Assembly: GCF_036067295.1 (NCBI RefSeq)
Contig: NZ_CP107954.1
Coordinates: 4,650,001-4,714,000 of the forward strand
Source of the DNA: Kribbella sp. NBC_00382
Lineage (GTDB): Bacteria > Actinomycetota > Actinomycetes > Propionibacteriales > Kribbellaceae
DNA length: 64,000 bases
Direction of reading: 5' to 3'
Both the position numbers and the translations under genes were made by a program. Numbering within the stretch: position 1 is the stretch's first letter; every line of letters begins with the position of its first letter. The notes below the pieces were generated by a model. The model had not been told where the DNA came from and did no database searches. It saw nothing but the letters and a program-made list of their open reading frames with translations. Below, in pieces: positions 60,962 through 64,000 of the stretch.

Positions 60962-60970
60962 CGCGGAACA

Positions 60971-61879
60971 TCACAGGATGTCAACCTGAGCTCGTACGAC
61001 GGCTGCCGGTGCGGGGGTCCGCGGGCGGTAGAGGCCGACTAGTAGGCCGGTGATGACCAGGGCTACTCCGGCTAGTTCGGCGGGGGCTGGTAGGCCGAAG
61101 CCGAGGGCCAGGGAAGTGAGGATCGTGCCGACGGGGATGATGCCGGCGAAGAGGCCGGCGCGGTCGGCGCCGAGCATGGGGAGGGCTCGGTACCAGAGGA
61201 GGAAGGCGATGCCGCTGACGAGGATCGCTAGGTAGGCGAGGCCGGTCAGTTCGCCGAGGGTTGGGGTGCGGAGGAAAGGGCCGTCGGTGATCAGGCCGAG
61301 GGTGATCAGCATCGGTACCGAGGTAGCGGCGGTGTAGGCGGAGACGCGGACTGGGCCTAGGCGGACCAGGAGCGGGAGGGCGAGTAGGGAGAAGCAGGCT
61401 TCGCAGGCCAGGGCGCCTACGGAGTACAGGATTCCTTGGGTGTCTGAGGTGCCTAGGCCGGAGGCTAGGACGGTGCCGGCGACCACGATCGACGCGGCGA
61501 TGATGATTCGGCTGGAGGGTCGGGTCCGGTGCATGACCGGGCCGGCGAGGGCTAGGACGATGGGGACGGTGCCGACGATCGTTCCGACGATGGCTGGGTT
61601 CGCGTGCTTGGTGCCTTCGATGACGAAGAGGTTGAAGAGCACCAGTCCGGTCGCGGCGAGCGCGATCAGCAGGAGGGCTTCGCGGCGGGTCGGGCGGATC
61701 AGCGGGATCCGCCGGGCGTACGCGACGGCGAAGAGCAGGAGTGCCGACACCAGGTAGCGCGCAGCTTGGCCGCCGTAGAACGGGTAGTCGTTCACAACCC
61801 CGGAGACCGCAGCGAGGCTGCCGACCAGGAACATCGCACCGCCCGCGCGGCTATAGGTGGACCAGGAATGGTTGCTCAT
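60971..61879 (-). CDS. EamA/DMT family transporter
   Basis: A 302-residue permease of ten transmembrane helices with two EamA repeats (GGAMFLVGSLAAVSG, GILYSVGALACEACFSLLAL). Such proteins export or import metabolites, often amino acids. ATG 61879 (MSNHSW) is preceded 7 nt by TAGCGT, a possible leaderless arrangement; an upstream ATG at 61912 is possible. Ends 22 bp before gntR. Confidence 0.88.
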   Translation of the reverse strand: MSNHSWSTYSRAGGAMFLVGSLAAVSGVVNDYPFYGGQAARYLVSALLLFAVAYARRIPLIRPTRREALLLIALAATGLVLFNLFVIEGTKHANPAIVGTIVGTVPIVLALAGPVMHRTRPSSRIIIAASIVVAGTVLASGLGTSDTQGILYSVGALACEACFSLLALPLLVRLGPVRVSAYTAATSVPMLITLGLITDGPFLRTPTLGELTGLAYLAILVSGIAFLLWYRALPMLGADRAGLFAGIIPVGTILTSLALGFGLPAPAELAGVALVITGLLVGLYRPRTPAPAAVVRAQVDIL

Positions 61880-61913
61880 GGCTTCCACGCTAGAGCCGTT
61901 CTGGCCTTTCATG

Positions 61914-61945
61914 GTGGTCCAAAGAAGGGCTGCTTTAGTGGTCCA
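61914..61945. promoter_or_regulatory. GTGGTCCA direct repeats upstream of the EamA gene
   Basis: GTGGTCCA at 61914-61921 and 61938-61945, 24 bp apart in the same orientation. Direct TGGTCYA-type repeats are known sites of MocR/PdxR-type regulators, which often neighbour EamA genes; no such regulator is in this window. Confidence 0.4.
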
Positions 61946-61964
61946 TAACTTGGCTCTTGCCGAG

Positions 61965-63545
61965 CTACACGATGCTGCCGGCCGCGAGGTAGTTCCGCCA
62001 GCTGCCGTAGGCGGTGATCTCCTCTCCGACCGCGTCGGCGGTGCAGACGAAACCCAGTACTTCGGTGCCGTCGGCAAGTTCCAGCGGGCCGATCGCGAGG
62101 GGTGGTGCGATCGTGGACAGGAAGCCGCCGAGCTCTTCGGTTGGCAGACGCCAGACCTCGACCTCGATGCCCAATCCGTCGACCGGCGGAGTGGTGCGGG
62201 TCAGGCCGGGGCGTGGCAACGGTCCTGGTACTACGAACATGCGGTAGCCGCGGGCGGTTCTCGCCTCGAAGGCGAGGGTGGCGCCCCGGAGTACGAGGTC
62301 GTTGTTGAGGGGTTGGCCGGAGAGGTGGGCGCCGGCGACGGCTAGGAGGATGCCGGGTGTGGGTGGGGCGGTTGGTTGCTCACCGCACCAAACGGCGGCG
62401 AGGTCGATGATCTGGTGATCGTGGTCGGCCGGGGCGAGGAGCTGTACGCCGAAAGGCAGTCCGTCGGTGCGTGCCGGGCCGGGGAAGGCGATTGCGCAGA
62501 GGTCGAGGAGGTTGACCATGTTGGTGAAGCGGCCGAGCCGGCTGTTGACGCCGATAGGGTCCGCGGCCACCTCGGCGAGGGTCGGATGGGTCTCCGTCAC
62601 GGGGAGCAGCAAGGCGTCGATCTCGGTCCACAGCGGCTCGGTTCGGCGTCGCAGTTCGGCTAGTCGGTCGAAGCCGGCGAAGGTTTCGGAGGCGGTCAAC
62701 GCGGCGCCTTTGCGCACGATCGCGCGGACGGTCGGATCGACGGCTGGGTCGTCGTCGAGCTTGTCGCCGAAGGCTAGCCAGCGCTCGGCGAGCCACGGTC
62801 CGGAGTACAGGAGGTCCGCCGTTTCCAGCAGGGCGGTGATGTCGACCGGTACTACGTCGCCGAGTTTCGCTGCTTGGTCGAGGGCTTCGGCCCAGGCCTG
62901 CTCGTGCAGGGGATCGAGGCCGAGTGGCTTGTCCGGTACGCCGATGCGCTGGGTGCCGGTCGGTTGGGTGGCTGGTGTCAGCTGGCGGGAGTACGGGTCG
63001 GCGGGGTCGTAGGCGGACATCACCTCGAAGGCTCGGCGGGCCGTGTCGACCGTGCGGGCGAAGACGGTCACGCAGTCGAGCGAGCGGCAGGCCGGCACGA
63101 CGCCGCTGGTGGAGACGAGGCCCTTGCTCGGTTTGATACCGACGATTCCGTTGAAGGCGGCGGGGACGCGTCCGCTGCCCGCTGTGTCCGTGCCGAGGGC
63201 GAAGTCGACCTCGCCGGCCGACACCGCTACGGCGCTTCCCGCGCTGGAGCCGCCTGAGATGTGGTGCTCGGAGAAGACGGAGTGCGGGGCGCCGTACGGC
63301 GAACGGGTGCCGACCAGGCCGGTCGCGTACTGGTCGAGGTTGGTCTTGCCGAGGGGGACGGCGCCGGCCTCGATCAGGCGGTCGACGACGAAGGCGTTTG
63401 TTGCTGCGGGCATCGTGTTGCGGGGGTCGCCGGCGGTGGTCGGTACGGCGTACAGGTCGATGTTGTCCTTGATGGCGAAGGTCATTCCGTGCAGGGGACC
63501 TGGGCGGGGTTCGGTCGGGTCGACGCGGGTGATCCAGACGGTCAT
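61965..63545 (-). CDS. atzF: allophanate hydrolase
   Basis: A 526-residue amidase that cuts allophanate to ammonia and CO2, second half of the ATP-dependent urea amidolyase route. Amidase triad: Lys in AIKDNIDLY, Ser in GGSSAGSAV (cis) and the nucleophile in [16 protein letters not shown]-terminal domain of about 120 residues ([19 protein letters not shown]) is typical of AtzF. Start ATG overlaps the urea carboxylase stop by 4 bp. Confidence 0.93.
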   Translation of the reverse strand: MTVWITRVDPTEPRPGPLHGMTFAIKDNIDLYAVPTTAGDPRNTMPAATNAFVVDRLIEAGAVPLGKTNLDQYATGLVGTRSPYGAPHSVFSEHHISGGSSAGSAVAVSAGEVDFALGTDTAGSGRVPAAFNGIVGIKPSKGLVSTSGVVPACRSLDCVTVFARTVDTARRAFEVMSAYDPADPYSRQLTPATQPTGTQRIGVPDKPLGLDPLHEQAWAEALDQAAKLGDVVPVDITALLETADLLYSGPWLAERWLAFGDKLDDDPAVDPTVRAIVRKGAALTASETFAGFDRLAELRRRTEPLWTEIDALLLPVTETHPTLAEVAADPIGVNSRLGRFTNMVNLLDLCAIAFPGPARTDGLPFGVQLLAPADHDHQIIDLAAVWCGEQPTAPPTPGILLAVAGAHLSGQPLNNDLVLRGATLAFEARTARGYRMFVVPGPLPRPGLTRTTPPVDGLGIEVEVWRLPTEELGGFLSTIAPPLAIGPLELADGTEVLGFVCTADAVGEEITAYGSWRNYLAAGSIV

Positions 63546-64000
63546 GCGCCCCACCTCGCGCGCTCGGCGTCGAACGCGGCGCGGCGTTTCGCGCGCAGAC
63601 TGACGATGTCCATCGGTGCCTCCTGTTCGATCGCGCGGACGTCGGCGATCGAGAACGTTGCGGGTTGTACTTCGAGATCCGCGCGGCCGGCCTTGATGTC
63701 GGCGCGTTGCCGGGCGAGTTCCTCGGTGCTGACGGGGGTGAACCTGATCTTGTCGAACTGCCTGAGCAGCCAGGGTTGTTCGTCGCGCTCCGAGAGCCGC
63801 CAGACGGGGACGGTGCGGCCGACGAGTTGGTAGCCGCCGGGGCCTTCCATGCCGTAGATGCAGAGGTAGATACCGCCGATCCCGACGGCGTTCTGCGGGG
63901 TCCAGGTGCGGGCCGGGTTGTACTTCGTAGTCACCAGCCGGTGCCGCGGATCGATCGGTACTGCGACGGGTGCGCCGAGGTAGACGTCGCCGAGCCCGAC
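63542..64000 (-). CDS. urea carboxylase, C-terminal part (runs off the window)
   Basis: The frame is open to the window edge; 152 residues are seen. VDPRH-like [20 protein letters not shown], then [20 protein letters not shown] and [10 protein letters not shown], belong to the C-terminal KipI-type (AHS1) region of biotin-dependent urea carboxylase. A coupled allophanate hydrolase supports the call. The biotin carboxylase part lies beyond 64000. The seen end lacks a biotin-carrier MKM motif, so that domain is either absent or the protein differs from the long form. Confidence 0.85.
   Translation of the reverse strand, partial: VGLGDVYLGAPVAVPIDPRHRLVTTKYNPARTWTPQNAVGIGGIYLCIYGMEGPGGYQLVGRTVPVWRLSERDEQPWLLRQFDKIRFTPVSTEELARQRADIKAGRADLEVQPATFSIADVRAIEQEAPMDIVSLRAKRRAAFDAERARWGA

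Overview
The window is chromosomal DNA of a high-GC Gram-positive actinobacterium. The evidence is strong third-position GC bias, GTG/TTG starts, recurrent leaderless starts preceded by TANNNT -10 boxes, a DUF222/13E12 HNH gene, an Scr1-type XRE regulator with DUF397 and Methyltransf_19 partners, CGNR zinc-finger, HutD and SigJ/SigX5-type sigma genes. Gene style and content are most like Kribbella and related Propionibacteriales; the genus is inference. No rRNA, tRNA, CRISPR array, prophage or complete insertion sequence was seen.

Layout. 1-3.9 kb: HNH gene with a repeat-rich tail, then about 1.2 kb of repeat-rich non-coding DNA. 3.8-8 kb: ABC-F ATPase behind a tiny leaderless leader peptide, a secreted GH18 chitinase and a secreted alpha/beta hydrolase. 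8-13.5 kb: CGNR regulator, membrane protein-histidine kinase-response regulator operon, acetyltransferase, zinc-type CDF exporter with ArsR sensor, HutD. 13.4-22.7 kb: rocD behind an Lrp-like palindrome; metE under a cobalamin riboswitch whose 5' end coincides with the stop codon of the preceding gene; an aldehyde dehydrogenase/gabT/class-III aminotransferase operon. 23-26 kb: large membrane protein fused to a patatin-like lipase. 26-27.1 kb: gene-free DNA with an inverted pair of structured repeats.

27.1-42.4 kb is the most coherent system: two divergent operons for alpha-glucan use. Leftward: ROK regulator, two sugar ABC permeases, binding protein, GH15, cytoplasmic GH31. Rightward: a second ROK regulator and two translationally coupled secreted GH31 enzymes, one ending in a CBM35/6-like module and one in a CBM20. 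This matches the logic of the cycloalternan pathways known in Arthrobacter, Bacillus globisporus and Listeria: convert starch outside, import the product, cut it inside. The transporter ATPase is not encoded here and must be shared.

42.4-54.6 kb: small membrane proteins, epoxide hydrolase, quinone oxidoreductase/LysR pair, NAD-dependent epimerase, DUF2461 protein, a dispersed Scr1-HTH/DUF397/methyltransferase set sharing TGCA palindromes, and a geranylgeranyl-reductase-like flavoprotein. 54.6-64 kb: HTH_38-MarR fusion regulator divergent from an ABC-2 exporter, then a leftward run of urea carboxylase (cut by the window edge), allophanate hydrolase, EamA transporter, GntR, ACC deaminase, alpha/beta hydrolase and ECF sigma factor, which together suggest scavenging of nitrogen from urea and from the plant ethylene precursor ACC.

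Two unnamed repeat families stand out. One is an exactly 100-bp element with 21-bp terminal inverted repeats, present twice (34780-34879, 46644-46743); the second copy supplies the last codons and stop of a gene. The other is a ~110-bp unit present twice in inverted orientation (26170-26281, 26932-27040), whose stems differ in sequence but keep pairing.
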